Assembly (NCBI GenBank): GCA_017529865.1
Contig: JAFXNA010000016.1
Location: 30,327 to 94,326 of the forward strand
Origin: Bacteroidaceae bacterium
GTDB taxonomy: Bacteria; Bacteroidota; Bacteroidia; Bacteroidales; Bacteroidaceae
Length of the DNA stretch: 64,000 bases
Reading direction: 5' to 3'
Part shown: piece after piece, positions 43,841-54,349 of the stretch
Numbering within the stretch: position 1 is the stretch's first letter
How the letters are laid out: the number at the start of each line of letters is the position of its first letter
The notes under the pieces: model-generated
The model's database searches: none
Told to the model about the DNA's origin: nothing
The model's input: the letters and a program-made list of their open reading frames with translations, nothing else
Program-made: the position numbers and the translations under genes

Positions 43841-45022
43841 TTAGTCAAATACTTCTGTAATCTGACCAGAACCTACTGTACGACCACCTTCACGGATAGC
43901 GAAACGGAGACCTACGTTGAGAGCTACAGGGTAGATTAACTCAACAGTGATTTCTACGTTATCACCAGGCATTACCATCTCAATTCCTTCTGGAAGAGCG
44001 ATTTCACCTGTACAGTCCATTGTACGGAGGTAGAACTGTGGACGATAGTGGTTCTTGAATGGAGTGTGACGACCACCCTCTTCTTTCTTCAATACGTAGA
44101 TTGAAGCCTTGAAGCCTTTGTGAGGAGTAATAGCTCCTGGGTGAGTGATTACCATACCACGCTTAACGTCCTTCTTATCAATACCACGGAGGAGCAGACC
44201 TACGTTATCACCAGCCTCACCCTCATCGAGGATCTTGCGGAACATTTCAACACCTGTTACAACTGACTTAGCATCTTCACCGAGACCAAGGAGCTGAACT
44301 GGGTCGTTAACGTGGATAACACCAGTTTCGATACGGCCTGTAGCAACTGTACCACGACCTGTGATTGAGAACACGTCCTCAACTGGCATCAAGAATGGCT
44401 TATCCTTATCACGTACTGGTTCCTGAATCCACTCGTCACAAGCGTTCATCAGTTCCATAACCTTATCTTCCCACTCTGGAACACCGTTGAGTGCACCAAG
44501 AGCTGAACCACGGATGAATGGAGTATCCTCTTCGAAGTCATACTGAGCGAGAAGGTCGCGCATTTCCATTTCTACGAGGTCGAGCATTTCTTCATCGTCA
44601 ACCATGTCACACTTGTTCATGAATACAACAAGACGTGGAACGTTTACCTGACGAGCGAGCAGGATGTGCTCACGAGTCTGAGGCATAGGACCATCTGTTG
44701 CAGCAACTACGATGATAGCACCGTCCATCTGAGCAGCACCAGTTACCATGTTCTTTACATAGTCGGCGTGTCCCGGACAGTCAACGTGTGCGTAGTGACG
44801 CTTTTCTGTTTCGTACTCAACGTGAGCGGTGTTGATAGTGATACCACGCTCTTTCTCTTCTGGAGCGTTGTCAATCTGGTCGAATGACTTAACTTCTGAA
44901 AGGCCTTTCTTTGCCAACACTGTAGTGATAGCAGCAGTAAGAGTAGTCTTACCGTGGTCTACGTGACCAATTGTACCAATATTCACATGGGGTTTGGTAC
45001 GTTCGAATTTTTCTTTTGCCAT
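43841..45022 (-). CDS. tuf: Translation elongation factor Tu
   Basis: This 393-aa GTPase delivers aminoacyl-tRNA to the ribosome. G motifs are GHVDHGKT (G1), DCPGHADYV (G3), NKCDMVD (G4) and GSALG (G5), followed by the two beta-barrel domains. It is encoded between tRNA-Thr and tRNA-Trp. Codon bias is strong. Confidence 0.98.
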   Translation of the reverse strand: MAKEKFERTKPHVNIGTIGHVDHGKTTLTAAITTVLAKKGLSEVKSFDQIDNAPEEKERGITINTAHVEYETEKRHYAHVDCPGHADYVKNMVTGAAQMDGAIIVVAATDGPMPQTREHILLARQVNVPRLVVFMNKCDMVDDEEMLDLVEMEMRDLLAQYDFEEDTPFIRGSALGALNGVPEWEDKVMELMNACDEWIQEPVRDKDKPFLMPVEDVFSITGRGTVATGRIETGVIHVNDPVQLLGLGEDAKSVVTGVEMFRKILDEGEAGDNVGLLLRGIDKKDVKRGMVITHPGAITPHKGFKASIYVLKKEEGGRHTPFKNHYRPQFYLRTMDCTGEIALPEGIEMVMPGDNVEITVELIYPVALNVGLRFAIREGGRTVGSGQITEVFD

Positions 45023-45108
45023 AGCTTTAATTGTCTTATATAAGAGTTAATAATTGATTTTATTCTACTATTGTTACTCATTTTCTTTTTCTCTTTCCCT
45101 TCCAGGTG

Positions 45109-45180
<72 letters not shown>

Positions 45181-45249
45181 CTATCTCCTCTCTTTGCAAC
45201 CTCTTTGTTTTGGTTATCCCTATATATAATATAATAAGGTGTAACCGTG

Positions 45250-45332
45250 GGCACAGATGGATTCGAACCACCGAAGGTGAAAACCAGCAGATTTACAGTC
45301 TGCCCCATTTGGCCACTCTGGAATATGCCCAT
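45250..45332 (-). tRNA. tRNA-Tyr (GTA)
   Basis: Acceptor GGGCATA/TGTGCCC (one mismatch-type pair), long variable arm as expected for tRNA-Tyr, anticodon loop CTGTAAA giving GTA, T arm with GGTTCGAATCC. First tRNA of the Tyr-Thr-tuf-Trp unit. Confidence 0.94.
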
Positions 45333-45407
45333 CGTCTGCCTCAGTCCAACTGAGCTTAGAGGCTCAAAGTTTCCGCGCAAATTTTTGGTTTGCACGGAAA
45401 ACGGCTG

Positions 45408-45415
45408 CAAATTTA
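45408..45415 (-). promoter_or_regulatory. Promoter -7 box of the tRNA-Tyr/tRNA-Thr/tuf unit
   Basis: TAAATTTG on the minus strand, about 75 bp before the tRNA-Tyr 5' end. It may also drive the genes downstream up to rpoC. Confidence 0.6.
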
Positions 45416-45455
45416 GTCAAAAGTTTTCATTCGGCAAAAAATTTTGCCAACTTTT

Positions 45456-45755
45456 TTACTTTTGGCTCAGTTTTTCTTTATATTTTGCCAGTTGTCTCTC
45501 TATTGCTGGCATACTTTGTGTAATTGCTTCCTCGAAAGTATCGCTAAGTTTCTCTACGAAGATTTCCTCTCCCGGCAGCTTAACTGTCACGCTCACTTCC
45601 TTGTTTTGAGCGGTAGCTGGCTTAACTACTTTCAGTGACACCTCCACCTTTCTTATATTGTCACAAAACTTATCCAGTTTACTGACTTTCTTCTGGATGA
45701 ACTCCTGCAACTTGTCTGTTGCGTCAAATTTGATTGATTTTACTTCAATTTCCAT
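45456..45755 (-). CDS. Ribosome hibernation promoting factor (HPF/RaiA family)
   Basis: The ATG at 45755 is chosen because it gives the usual start MEIEVKSIKFDATDKLQEFI; the upstream extension would overlap the recombinase gene. The 99-aa short-form protein has KKVSKLDKFCDNIRKVEVSLKV and ends in EEAITQSMPAIERQLAKYKEKLSQK. It binds idle ribosomes. It follows the recombinase gene by 13 bp. Confidence 0.9.
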   Translation of the reverse strand: MEIEVKSIKFDATDKLQEFIQKKVSKLDKFCDNIRKVEVSLKVVKPATAQNKEVSVTVKLPGEEIFVEKLSDTFEEAITQSMPAIERQLAKYKEKLSQK

Positions 45756-45768
45756 AGTCGTATTGTTT

Positions 45769-46653
45769 TTATGAACGCGGATGTGCGTTCTGGTAAGCTT
45801 TCTTGAGTTCTTCAAACGAAACATGAGTATACACCTGCGTGGTGCTAAGGTTGGTATGCCCCAACAACTTCTGAATCGACACTAGGTCGGCATTGTTGTT
45901 CAGCATAGCGGTAGCGAATGTGTGTCGTAACACATGTGGACTGCGTTTCTGTTGGGTGGTCACGCGTGCAAGATTGTCTTTTACGATTGTCTCCACTTGC
46001 GACTCCGACAAGGGTTTACCTTTCACACTGATAAACAGTTTTTCAAACCCCTGACCGAATTCGTCGCTACGTGCGTTCATGTATTCGTGCATGCATGCTT
46101 CCAGTTCGTCGCCAAAGGGAATGATTCGCTGTTTATTACGCTTTCCTGTGACTTTGATTTGCTTGCCGACATAGTCGATGTCCTTGTCCTCGAGCGCCAG
46201 CAACTCTGCCCGTCGCATTCCTGTGAGGTAAAGCATCAATATCACCGTCTTGTGCAGTATGCCTTCGTATGATTTGTCGCTCTCCAGCAGGGTTATCAAC
46301 TCGTCCATCTCTTTTTCTCTGATAAACACAGGCAACACCTTCTTCTTTTTAGGTCCGACAATTCTCAGCATTGGATCCTTGTCGACTGCCCCTATTTTCA
46401 GTAGATATCGATAGAACGACCTCAGCGTACTCAGTTTCCTGTTGACAGACGAGTTCTCCAACTTTTTATCGTCGAGCAGGTTGATGACCCACTCCCTAAC
46501 GACCGTCTCGTCAACCGTTTCCCATGTTATGCTTTCGTTCAAACCTTCGAAAAATTCCTCAAACTCATCCAAATCGCTGCCATAACTGGCAACTGTGAGC
46601 GGTGAGCAATTCCGTTCCGACTTGAAATATTCCAAGAATTTTTCTTTCAACAT
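45769..46653 (-). CDS. XerC/XerD-type tyrosine recombinase
   Basis: This 294-aa protein has an N-terminal SAM-like DNA-binding domain (FLEYFKSERNCSPLTVASYGSDL) and a catalytic domain with the Arg-Lys-His-Arg-His-Tyr set: TGMRRAELLAL, HVLRHTFATAML, LGHTNLSTTQVYTHV (nucleophile Tyr). Length and layout fit a housekeeping Xer recombinase that resolves chromosome dimers. The neighbourhood (rpsU, hpf) is housekeeping, which argues against a phage integrase. C or D type cannot be settled here. Confidence 0.9.
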   Translation of the reverse strand: MLKEKFLEYFKSERNCSPLTVASYGSDLDEFEEFFEGLNESITWETVDETVVREWVINLLDDKKLENSSVNRKLSTLRSFYRYLLKIGAVDKDPMLRIVGPKKKKVLPVFIREKEMDELITLLESDKSYEGILHKTVILMLYLTGMRRAELLALEDKDIDYVGKQIKVTGKRNKQRIIPFGDELEACMHEYMNARSDEFGQGFEKLFISVKGKPLSESQVETIVKDNLARVTTQQKRSPHVLRHTFATAMLNNNADLVSIQKLLGHTNLSTTQVYTHVSFEELKKAYQNAHPRS

Positions 46654-46759
46654 AACCTTATCCTCTAAATTCGCGGACTAAATTAGTGAATATTCTTGAA
46701 ATTACCAAATTTGTTGCACTAAAACTTTCTTTTCAATTCTCTTTTTTACGTTTTTACCC

Positions 46760-46951
46760 CTATTCTTCAACTGTATGGAGCTTATTTACGTAAATTGCGT
46801 GTTGCATCTTCACACGTTTAACAACAGATGGTTTCTCATACTGCTTACGTGTTCTTACTTCTTTGATGACACCAGTCTTCTCAGCTTTTCTCTTGAATTT
46901 CTTGAGAGCTCTCTCAATGTTCTCGCCTTCTTTAACAGGTACGATGATCAT
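46760..46951 (-). CDS. rpsU: Ribosomal protein S21
   Basis: This 63-aa basic protein starts MIIVPVKEGENIERALKKFKRKAEKTGVIKEVRTR, the bacterial S21 pattern, and ends in a basic tail. It lies 106 bp upstream of the recombinase gene. Confidence 0.95.
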   Translation of the reverse strand: MIIVPVKEGENIERALKKFKRKAEKTGVIKEVRTRKQYEKPSVVKRVKMQHAIYVNKLHTVEE

Positions 46952-47234
46952 GAATCTTTTCTTTTTTTAATTTTGTGAGTTAATAAATAATTTTATACTT
47001 GCTGCGCAGATAATCCGCACAGGGCTGCAAAGTTACTGCTATTTTATTACATGACAAAACATTTTTCGACTTTTTTTAACTTTTCGCCCCATTTCTTCCT
47101 CTTTCGTCACCTTATTATATACACACGTAAGCAAAAAATACGCAACTTTTACTTTTATTTACTCATCTGCAAAATAATTATGAATTATGAATTAAAATTA
47201 TGAAACTTTAGTTCGCCGTTAGGCAATTATTTTG
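46952..47234. other. Divergent spacer between rpsU and mutY
   Basis: About 280 bp without a gene. It holds the rpsU promoter (TAACTTTG on the minus strand, 47028-47035), an AT-rich AATTATGAATTATGAATTA repeat (47176-47194) and the GAAACTTTAGTTCG element (47202-47215) ahead of the mutY -7 box. Confidence 0.6.
47202..47215 (+). promoter_or_regulatory. GAAACTTTAGTTCG element upstream of mutY
   Basis: Same 14-mer as the arms of the 25-bp inverted repeat at 31518/32046. It starts 33 bp before the mutY -7 box, as it does 34 bp before the antitoxin -7 box. Confidence 0.6.
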
Positions 47235-47242
47235 TATCTTTG
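47235..47242 (+). promoter_or_regulatory. Promoter -7 box of mutY
   Basis: TATCTTTG followed by CA, 24 bp before the mutY start codon. Confidence 0.7.
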
Positions 47243-47265
47243 CACACTCAATCAATAGTAAGCAG

Positions 47266-48279
47266 ATGACATCCGAGTTCACATCCACCATCCTCCGATG
47301 GTTTGCCATCAATCGTAGGGACTTGCCTTGGCGCGAGACTCACGATCCTTATGCTATCTGGCTGAGCGAGATTATCCTGCAACAGACTCGCATCCAGCAG
47401 GGCATTGCCTATTGGGAGCGATTCATACATCGTTGGCCTACGGTAGCCGACCTTGCAGCCGCTACTGAGGATGAGGTGTTGCGCGAGTGGCAAGGATTGG
47501 GCTATTACAGTCGGGCACGCAACCTTCACACGGCAGCTCAGCAAATTGTGGCGTTGGGACACTTCCCAGACACGTTCGATGACATCCGCCAGCTAAAGGG
47601 CGTGGGCGACTACACAGCAGCAGCGATTGCTTCGATTGCCTTCAACCTCCCCAATGCTGTTGTCGATGGCAACGTCTATCGTGTACTTGCTCGTTATTTT
47701 GGCATCGACACTCCCATCAACTCCACAGAAGGGAAGAAAACCTTCACAGCATTAGCACAAGAACAGCTGCCTCAAAGTCAGGCATCTGCATTCAACCAGG
47801 CAATGATGGATTTCGGCGCCATCCAATGCGCTCCTCAATCTCCTCTCTGTACGTCTTGTCCCCTTATCGAGACCTGCGACGCCTATCATACCCAGCGCAT
47901 TCAACAGTTGCCTGTAAAACTGCGGAAACTTCACATTCGCGAACGTCATTTCACCTACTACTATATCAAATGTAAAGAACAAGGCACTACCCTGACAGCC
48001 ATCCGTCGGCGTTCCTCAGGCGATATCTGGCAAGGATTATGGGAACCGCTCATGATTGAAGATTCCGCCACCTTTCCCCCCATCCATGGCACCTTCACCC
48101 TCTTGCGCAAAGATGTGAAACACATCCTCACTCACCAGGTCATCTACGCCAACTTCTATCTCGTCGAGACCACCTACCAACCCGACCTGCCCCCCGCATT
48201 CCAATGGATAGCTGAAGCCGACCTCAACCAATACGCGCTGCCACGACTTGTCGAACTACTCATCGATAGTCTCCCGTAG
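47266..48279 (+). CDS. mutY: A/G-specific adenine DNA glycosylase
   Basis: This 337-aa protein removes adenine mispaired with 8-oxoguanine. Motifs are the catalytic Glu region (EIILQQTRIQQGIAYWERF), helix-hairpin-helix LKGVGDYTAAAIASIAF, catalytic Asp in VDGNVYRVLARYFG, and an iron-sulfur loop with Cys at C-x6-C-x2-C-x5-C (CAPQSPLCTSCPLIETC). The C-terminal 130 residues are the NUDIX-like domain that recognises 8-oxoguanine. It is a single gene between rpsU and trpB. Confidence 0.95.
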   Translation: MTSEFTSTILRWFAINRRDLPWRETHDPYAIWLSEIILQQTRIQQGIAYWERFIHRWPTVADLAAATEDEVLREWQGLGYYSRARNLHTAAQQIVALGHFPDTFDDIRQLKGVGDYTAAAIASIAFNLPNAVVDGNVYRVLARYFGIDTPINSTEGKKTFTALAQEQLPQSQASAFNQAMMDFGAIQCAPQSPLCTSCPLIETCDAYHTQRIQQLPVKLRKLHIRERHFTYYYIKCKEQGTTLTAIRRRSSGDIWQGLWEPLMIEDSATFPPIHGTFTLLRKDVKHILTHQVIYANFYLVETTYQPDLPPAFQWIAEADLNQYALPRLVELLIDSLP

Positions 48280-48296
48280 TTACAACATATCATTAG

Positions 48297-48328
48297 ACTG
48301 AGTATTTTCACAAAAAAAACTCAGTTTT
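48297..48328 (+). terminator. Intrinsic terminator of mutY
   Basis: Stem ACTGAGT/ACTCAGT followed by TTTTA, 18 bp after the stop codon. Confidence 0.7.
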
Positions 48329-48445
48329 AGTAAATAATTATGAATTATGCATTAAGAATTATTCAAAAATGCGATTAAGCCGAGCAAAAAACAAATGTAT
48401 TTGATTTTTCGAGGCGTAGCATTTTGCGCAAAGCGAAATTTTTCG

Positions 48446-48453
48446 TATCTTTG
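48446..48453 (+). promoter_or_regulatory. Promoter -7 box of the TrpB-like gene
   Basis: TATCTTTG followed by CAG, 38 bp before the start codon. Confidence 0.7.
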
Positions 48454-48490
48454 CAGTCGAAATAAATCCTATCATCAAATACAAACCAAT

Positions 48491-49858
48491 ATGAGCGACA
48501 AACAGAAACGTTTCTTCCTCAGCGAAGAAGAGATTCCACGTCAGTGGTACAACATCCAAGCTGATATGGTGACCAAACCACTGCCACCTATCCACCCAGC
48601 TACTCACCAGCCATTGAAGGCTGAAGACCTCTATCCAATTTTTGCAAAAGAGTTGTGTCATCAGGAGCTTGACACCGAGCACGCATGGATTGACATCCCA
48701 GAAGAGGTGCGCGATATGTACAAATACTATCGCTCTACCCCTCTCGTACGTGCTTACGGACTGGAGAAAGCACTTGGCACACCAGCACATATTTATTTCA
48801 AGAATGAAAGTGTAAGTCCTGTAGGTTCTCACAAATTGAACTCAGCCCTTGCGCAGGCATACTACTGCAAGCAGGAAGGCATCACCAACGTGACTACAGA
48901 AACAGGTGCAGGTCAGTGGGGAGCTGCTCTCTCATACGCGGCAAAGGTATTCGGACTTGAAGCAGCAGTCTATCAGGTAAAGATTTCATACGAGCAGAAG
49001 CCCTATCGTCGCAGCATCATGCAGACCTATGGCGCACAGGTTACCCCTTCACCATCTATGTCTACACGTGCAGGTAAGGACGTACTGACCCGCGACCCTA
49101 TGAACCAAGGTTCACTTGGTACAGCTATCTCTGAGGCAGTCGAACTCGCCATGACAACTCCAAACTGCAAGTACGTTCTTGGCTCAGTGCTCAACCACGT
49201 ATCACTCCACCAAACCGTTATCGGTCTCGAAGCCGAGAAGCAGATGGAAATGGCTGGAGAATATCCCGATATTGTCATTGCCTGTTTCGGAGGCGGTAGC
49301 AACTTCGGCGGCATCTCCTTCCCATTCATGCGTCATAAGATTAAGGACGGTAAGCAGACACGCTTCATCGCAGCCGAACCATCCAGTTGTCCGAAACTCA
49401 CCCGTGGTGTATTCCAGTACGACTTCGGTGACCTTTCAGGTCTCACACCGCTGTTGCCTATGTACACCCTCGGACATAACTTCATGCCAGCCAACATCCA
49501 TGCAGGCGGACTCCGCTATCATGGAGCGGGCATGATAATTTCCCAGCTACGCAAGGACGGCTACATCGAGGCTGTCGATATTCCACAAAGCGAGTCATTC
49601 AAAGCAGGTCTGCTGTTCTCAAAGAGCGAAGGCATCATCCCTGCTCCAGAGTCATGTCACGCTATCGCATCCACCATCCGCGAAGCCAACAAGTGTAAGG
49701 AAACAGGCGAAGAGAAAGTCATCCTCTTCAACCTCTCTGGTCATGGCCTCATCGACATGACTGCCTACGACCAGTTCCTCGCAGGTTCGCTCCACGACTT
49801 CGAAGTAACTGACGAAGAAGTAGCAAAGAACATCGCTGAATTGGACAAAATCATCTAA
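48491..49858 (+). CDS. trpB: TrpB2-type tryptophan synthase beta chain
   Basis: The ATG at 48491 is chosen because the upstream frame contains the promoter. The 455-aa product is longer than classic TrpB (about 400) and has TrpB2 features: a long N-terminal extension, SPVGSHKLNSALAQAYY (PLP Lys in GSHKLN), TTETGAGQWGAALS, and CFGGGSNFGG for phosphate binding. TrpB2 condenses indole and serine to tryptophan without needing TrpA. No trpA or other trp genes are nearby, so a salvage role for indole is plausible. Confidence 0.92.
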   Translation: MSDKQKRFFLSEEEIPRQWYNIQADMVTKPLPPIHPATHQPLKAEDLYPIFAKELCHQELDTEHAWIDIPEEVRDMYKYYRSTPLVRAYGLEKALGTPAHIYFKNESVSPVGSHKLNSALAQAYYCKQEGITNVTTETGAGQWGAALSYAAKVFGLEAAVYQVKISYEQKPYRRSIMQTYGAQVTPSPSMSTRAGKDVLTRDPMNQGSLGTAISEAVELAMTTPNCKYVLGSVLNHVSLHQTVIGLEAEKQMEMAGEYPDIVIACFGGGSNFGGISFPFMRHKIKDGKQTRFIAAEPSSCPKLTRGVFQYDFGDLSGLTPLLPMYTLGHNFMPANIHAGGLRYHGAGMIISQLRKDGYIEAVDIPQSESFKAGLLFSKSEGIIPAPESCHAIASTIREANKCKETGEEKVILFNLSGHGLIDMTAYDQFLAGSLHDFEVTDEEVAKNIAELDKII

Positions 49859-49883
49859 TCCGCCAATTCCGCTCTATAATATA

Positions 49884-49919
49884 ATAAAGGTGTCATCTGG
49901 GATGGCACCTTTATTTTTT
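49884..49919 (+). terminator. Intrinsic terminator of the TrpB-like gene
   Basis: Stem AATAAAGGTG/CACCTTTATT followed by TTTTT. Confidence 0.88.
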
Positions 49920-49971
49920 CTAGGGAGGCAAAAAGCCTCATAAATTCTCTTGGAAAAAGCATAGCTTGGCT

Positions 49972-52590
49972 TTATTTTACCATAATCTTTTCTCCATTCA
50001 CGATATTCAATCCTTTCTGCAATGAGTTGATGCGCTGGCCTTGGAGGTTGTAAATGGATTTACTATTTGACGATTTACCATTTACCATTTGCTCCTCAAT
50101 TCCTGTTCCTATCAATCCAATGAGGTAGTCCTTGCCAGCTTCGGTCAGGAGGTCGTACTCATATACTTTCTTGACACTGGCTTTAGGGGCTGTCCCGATG
50201 GACTTGGATACGAGTGGATCTTTCACGGTGGCTGGTGCGAACAGTGGGTTGGGACAGGGGCCTGATGCGGGTACGAGTCCTTCGCCTTCGAGTTGTACGT
50301 ATGAACGCAGGCGGATGGTGCCTCCGATGGTGGAATGAATCCTTGCAGTAGTGAGTTTGGCTTTCTCCCACTCCATATCGACCACGAATCCTCCTCGTGC
50401 ACGAAGTCCGCTGACACTACCTGTCGTCCAGTTGGTAGGGATGGCTGGCAGCAGATGGACGGCTCCGTCGTGACTTTGTAGCATCATCTCTGCGATACCG
50501 GCTGTAGCGCCGAAGTTTCCGTCGATCTGGAAAGGTGGATGGGCATCGAAGAGGTTGGGGAAGGTACGTCCATTGGGATACTGACTTGTGGCATCCTCGG
50601 ATGGGAGCAGTTTCAGCATGTTCTTCAGAATGGTGAAGGCATGGGTACCATTGAGCATACGTGCCCAGAAGCAGATTTTCCAACCAAGGCTCCAGCCTGT
50701 GGCCTCATCACCTCGCTGTGTGAGGGTGGTCTGTGCGGCAGCAAAGAGTTCGGGATGGGTGTACGGACTGATTTGGTTGGATGGATAGAGTCCGTAAAGA
50801 TGTGAGATGTGTCGATGTTGGTTGTTAGGGTCATCACCATCGATGAGCCATTCCTGCAACTGCTTGTATCGTCCTATCTGCATCGGTGGCAACTGGGCAA
50901 TGGCTTCCTTCAATGTATCCTGATAGGTGGCGTCGACACCTAATATCTGGGCTGCCTGAAGTGTGTTGGACAGGGCATCGAATGCAATCTGATTGTCCAT
51001 TGTGCAACCTGCGGTGATAGGGGTGGACTTGCCTGAAGGTCCTTGCTCTGGACTGACGGAAGGCACGACAACCAACCAGTTGTTGTACTTGGGATGAGGT
51101 TGCATGTAGTCGAGATAGAAATCGGCTGTACCCTTAATAACAGGATACCATTCTGCCAAGAATTCACGGTCGCCTGTGTAGAGGTAGTGCTGCCATAGGT
51201 GGGTGGCAAGCCAGGCTCCACCATTGGGATACATACCCCAGAAAGCACCATCGACAGGACCGGCAATACGCCACAGGTCGGTGTTGTGGTGGGCAACCCA
51301 TCCGTCACACCCATACATCTGACGGGCTGTGATAGCTCCCGTTTCACTCAAGTCGCGAATCATATCGAACAACGGCCCGTTGGTTTCCTGAAGGTTGCAC
51401 ACCTCTGCAGGCCAGTAGTTCATCTCAGCATTGATATTGATGGTGTACTTGCTGTCCCAAGGGGCATCACGCTTGTCATTCCACACGCCTTGCAGATTGG
51501 CTGGCTGCCCTCCTGGCTGTGAGGACGAAATCAGCAGATAGCGTCCATAATTAAATAAGAGTGCCACCATTCCGAAATCGCTACTGCCACTGAAGGCATT
51601 GAGACGTTTGTCGGTCGGCAGGTCTTTGTTCTTGGTTGAGGGCAAATAAAGGTGTACACGATTATACTGTGTCTGATAGGCTTGGATATGTCGTCGGAGC
51701 AGTTCGTCGTAGCTATACTGCATGGCATTAGCCAAAATGGCTTCATTGCGCTTTGTTGCGCTTCCTTTCACATTGTTATACTTCCGATAGTTGGTAGCAG
51801 CAGAAATATAGATATTGGCATACGAACCTTTCATCACACGGATGCCACGTGAACCACCTGATGTGTAGCTGAGCACACGTCCGTCGCTTTCCACATAATA
51901 CGAACATTCGGCTTTCAAGGCAGCCGAAATGCCCTCATGAGCTACTCCGCTGATGGTCATCTTTACATTATTGGACTTGCCTGTGTAGGTTGTGGTGAAA
52001 TCGCACTCGTGGGCGATGGTGAAACTGAGGGAGTCTCCATCGGATTGGATGCGATAGACGATGATACTATCAGCCAGTGATGCAAAGGCTGTACGGATGT
52101 AGTGAGTAGAATCTGCGGTGAATGTCTCTGTCGCAACTGCTGTGCGGAGATCCAACTCACGATAATAGTCCTTCACGGCTGTTGCCTTGTAGCTGGTAAA
52201 GTTGAACTTCAGGCTGCCAAGGCTGAGGTAACGTTGTCCATGCGGACCCTTGACAAACTGCTGGTTGATGATGGTTTCCGCTTCACTTTCCTTTCCGTTA
52301 AAGATGAGGTTGCGTACCTGGTCAAGGTAGTTGATGGAGGTCTTGCTATTGTTGTTGTGAGGCCCTCCACTCCAAAAGGTTTCTTCGTTGAGCTGGAGTT
52401 GGGCTGTTGTCGTACCACCATAGACCATACCTCCAAGGCGTGAATTGCCAATAGGTAGCGCTTCGAGCCAGATGGAAGCCGGCTTGTTATACCAAAGGCG
52501 CTCTGTATTGTCGTCCTGTGCAGAGAGCCTGAAACAGCATGCCGTAAACAGTAAACAGTAAACTATAAACTTTAAACTAAATCTGTTCAT
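49972..52590 (-). CDS. GH95 family glycosidase (alpha-L-fucosidase/alpha-L-galactosidase type)
   Basis: This 872-aa protein has a signal peptide ([18 protein letters not shown]), the GH95 N-terminal beta domain ([41 protein letters not shown]) and an (alpha/alpha)6 barrel with [16 protein letters not shown] and [14 protein letters not shown]95 enzymes remove alpha-L-fucose or alpha-L-galactose; the latter occurs on complex glucuronoarabinoxylans. The C terminus ends [30 protein letters not shown], the shared sorting tail, preceded by a linker whose DNA is a dispersed repeat (50059-50078). Its start overlaps the GH43 stop (ATGA). Confidence 0.9.
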   Translation of the reverse strand: MNRFSLKFIVYCLLFTACCFRLSAQDDNTERLWYNKPASIWLEALPIGNSRLGGMVYGGTTTAQLQLNEETFWSGGPHNNNSKTSINYLDQVRNLIFNGKESEAETIINQQFVKGPHGQRYLSLGSLKFNFTSYKATAVKDYYRELDLRTAVATETFTADSTHYIRTAFASLADSIIVYRIQSDGDSLSFTIAHECDFTTTYTGKSNNVKMTISGVAHEGISAALKAECSYYVESDGRVLSYTSGGSRGIRVMKGSYANIYISAATNYRKYNNVKGSATKRNEAILANAMQYSYDELLRRHIQAYQTQYNRVHLYLPSTKNKDLPTDKRLNAFSGSSDFGMVALLFNYGRYLLISSSQPGGQPANLQGVWNDKRDAPWDSKYTININAEMNYWPAEVCNLQETNGPLFDMIRDLSETGAITARQMYGCDGWVAHHNTDLWRIAGPVDGAFWGMYPNGGAWLATHLWQHYLYTGDREFLAEWYPVIKGTADFYLDYMQPHPKYNNWLVVVPSVSPEQGPSGKSTPITAGCTMDNQIAFDALSNTLQAAQILGVDATYQDTLKEAIAQLPPMQIGRYKQLQEWLIDGDDPNNQHRHISHLYGLYPSNQISPYTHPELFAAAQTTLTQRGDEATGWSLGWKICFWARMLNGTHAFTILKNMLKLLPSEDATSQYPNGRTFPNLFDAHPPFQIDGNFGATAGIAEMMLQSHDGAVHLLPAIPTNWTTGSVSGLRARGGFVVDMEWEKAKLTTARIHSTIGGTIRLRSYVQLEGEGLVPASGPCPNPLFAPATVKDPLVSKSIGTAPKASVKKVYEYDLLTEAGKDYLIGLIGTGIEEQMVNGKSSNSKSIYNLQGQRINSLQKGLNIVNGEKIMVK
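50059..50078. repeat. 20-bp dispersed repeat copy B, inside the GH95 gene
   Basis: Identical to 15470-15489 and followed by CATTTACCATTTG units. It encodes the linker between the catalytic part and the C-terminal tail. Confidence 0.8.
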
Positions 52591-54326
52591 CGTATCATTA
52601 CCTTTTTTCCATCGATGAGGTAAATACCCTTCTTCTGACTAATAACCTGCATAGTTTTACCTGTCAGATCATAAACATGTGAGGTGCCCTTAGGGTCGTT
52701 TGCCTTAATATTCTCGATATCATCAGGAAGGTTTTCAATAAATTGCCAACTATCAAACTGGACGTTATTGGCTTCAGTAAATACAAAGAAGACGTTCCTG
52801 ACACCTGAAAACTTCGTGGAATCAAGATCTAATGTAAAGTCTGTGAAGTTTGTTGCAGAGAATTCCAAAGTGGCTGATGCTCTAGATGTTCTGTTAATTA
52901 AACGAATCTCCAGTTTTCCAGTACCCTTGGCTCTAAGAATAAATGATTTGGCTCCGTTTGCCCCGAACCTTACTTTCCGGACAGAAGTCCATGATCCAGG
53001 TGCCATTTTGACATAAAGGTTTTCAGAGGCATCGTTGCCGAGTGTGTTTTTGGCGGGTACGGTTTTGATGTTTTTGAAGTCGTCGTACATCACGCCACCT
53101 GCGGATGCCATGGTTTCGGCTTGTTGTAGTTGGTATGGGTCTAGGTTTTTGAGTTGTGTAACTCCTGTTAGGTTGAGTGTGACGGGGTTGATGGTTGCTG
53201 TTGGTTCGCTGACAGTTGCTCTATTTACGCAGATGGAGCGGTAATCGCCAGCACTGGAGTTGACTGCACCTCCTTTTTTCATTGCATCCAATAGGACACT
53301 TCCGTGGTCATGGTAGATGTGATAGTAGTTCCCTTGGTATTTTTGTAGGTGTGAATGGTTATTGCCTGCTACTCCTGGCCCGTAATAGTTTTTATATGTC
53401 CATGAGTCGGGGTCCAAAGGCGAGTCGCTTACCATATAGCACATGGTACCTCCTCCTGGCATGTTAGATTTGATGCCATGTTCGCTTTTGTATGTATTCC
53501 ATTCGGATTGGTTTCTTCCCCAGTGGGAACAGTAGGTGAAGACGTACTTTCCATTGATGACGTTTAGTTCATTTGCTTCGAAATGGTAGGGAGCGGGTAT
53601 CTTTACGGCAGCGCCATCAAGAGCTGTCATTGAGGGTTTTAGTTTTGCGATACGTGCGTTGTCGGGAAGGAGTGCTCCGTTGTCGTTAAGTCCTCCAAAT
53701 GCAATCCATCCTGTTCCGTTTTCATCGATGACGACTCCTGGGTCGAAATTGGCTGAGGTACCTTGTCGGAAGGCTCCTGGGGTGTCGTAATGAATCATTA
53801 ATTGTTTTAGAGGTGATGTCCATGGTCCTATGGGTGAGTTTGCTTTCAGTACTCCGATGCCGTGGCTGCTATTGCAGAAGTAGAGGAAGAATTCATCGGT
53901 TCCGTTGGCTGTCGTACGCCATGTGACTGATGGTGCCCATGAGACTCCATAGCTTTTGTACCATGGGCTTGTGCCCCAGGAACTACAGATTTTTTTTGTG
54001 TCGATAGTTCCATGGAATGTCCAGTTGACCATGTCGTCGGTTGAGAATACTACGATTGATTTGATATTACCGTAGGAGTTATCGCCTTTTTTCCCGTTAG
54101 CAATAAATTCCTGATGGTCGTTTGTTCCGTAAACATACATGCGTCCGTTGTATTCTAGCGCTGTTGGGTCTGCGCAAAATACACTGGCACTAATTGGGTT
54201 ACCGTTTGATGCACCTTTGTAGTCTGGAGCGATTTCCTGTGCCATTATGGCAATAGATGGAAAAAACACCATCAGCAGCGTAAGTGCTGTAGTATGTAAA
54301 GGATGATTTGATACGTTTTTAAGCAT
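52587..54326 (-). CDS. GH43 glycosidase with CBM6-like domain
   Basis: The frame reaches a GTG at 54353 overlapping the GH30 stop; the ATG at 54326 gives a normal signal peptide ([30 protein letters not shown]), so I use it, with doubt. The five-bladed propeller starts [21 protein letters not shown] (general-base Asp in ADPT) and continues through VSWAPSVTW and [12 protein letters not shown]. The next 140 residues ([14 protein letters not shown] to FDSWQFIE) resemble a CBM6 carbohydrate-binding module, then the tail [17 protein letters not shown]43 members act as beta-xylosidases or alpha-arabinofuranosidases on xylan. Confidence 0.88.
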   Translation of the reverse strand: MLKNVSNHPLHTTALTLLMVFFPSIAIMAQEIAPDYKGASNGNPISASVFCADPTALEYNGRMYVYGTNDHQEFIANGKKGDNSYGNIKSIVVFSTDDMVNWTFHGTIDTKKICSSWGTSPWYKSYGVSWAPSVTWRTTANGTDEFFLYFCNSSHGIGVLKANSPIGPWTSPLKQLMIHYDTPGAFRQGTSANFDPGVVIDENGTGWIAFGGLNDNGALLPDNARIAKLKPSMTALDGAAVKIPAPYHFEANELNVINGKYVFTYCSHWGRNQSEWNTYKSEHGIKSNMPGGGTMCYMVSDSPLDPDSWTYKNYYGPGVAGNNHSHLQKYQGNYYHIYHDHGSVLLDAMKKGGAVNSSAGDYRSICVNRATVSEPTATINPVTLNLTGVTQLKNLDPYQLQQAETMASAGGVMYDDFKNIKTVPAKNTLGNDASENLYVKMAPGSWTSVRKVRFGANGAKSFILRAKGTGKLEIRLINRTSRASATLEFSATNFTDFTLDLDSTKFSGVRNVFFVFTEANNVQFDSWQFIENLPDDIENIKANDPKGTSHVYDLTGKTMQVISQKKGIYLIDGKKVMIR

Positions 54327-54349
54327 AGCTTGTATTCTTTTTATGGTTC

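Noticed and set aside
45769..46653. Tyrosine recombinase considered as a mobile-element integrase
   Set aside because: Housekeeping neighbours, standard Xer length and no attachment-site duplication at the nearby tRNAs.
48395..48490. N-terminal extension of the TrpB2 protein
   Set aside because: Contains the promoter box at 48446-48453; the ATG at 48491 matches the family start.
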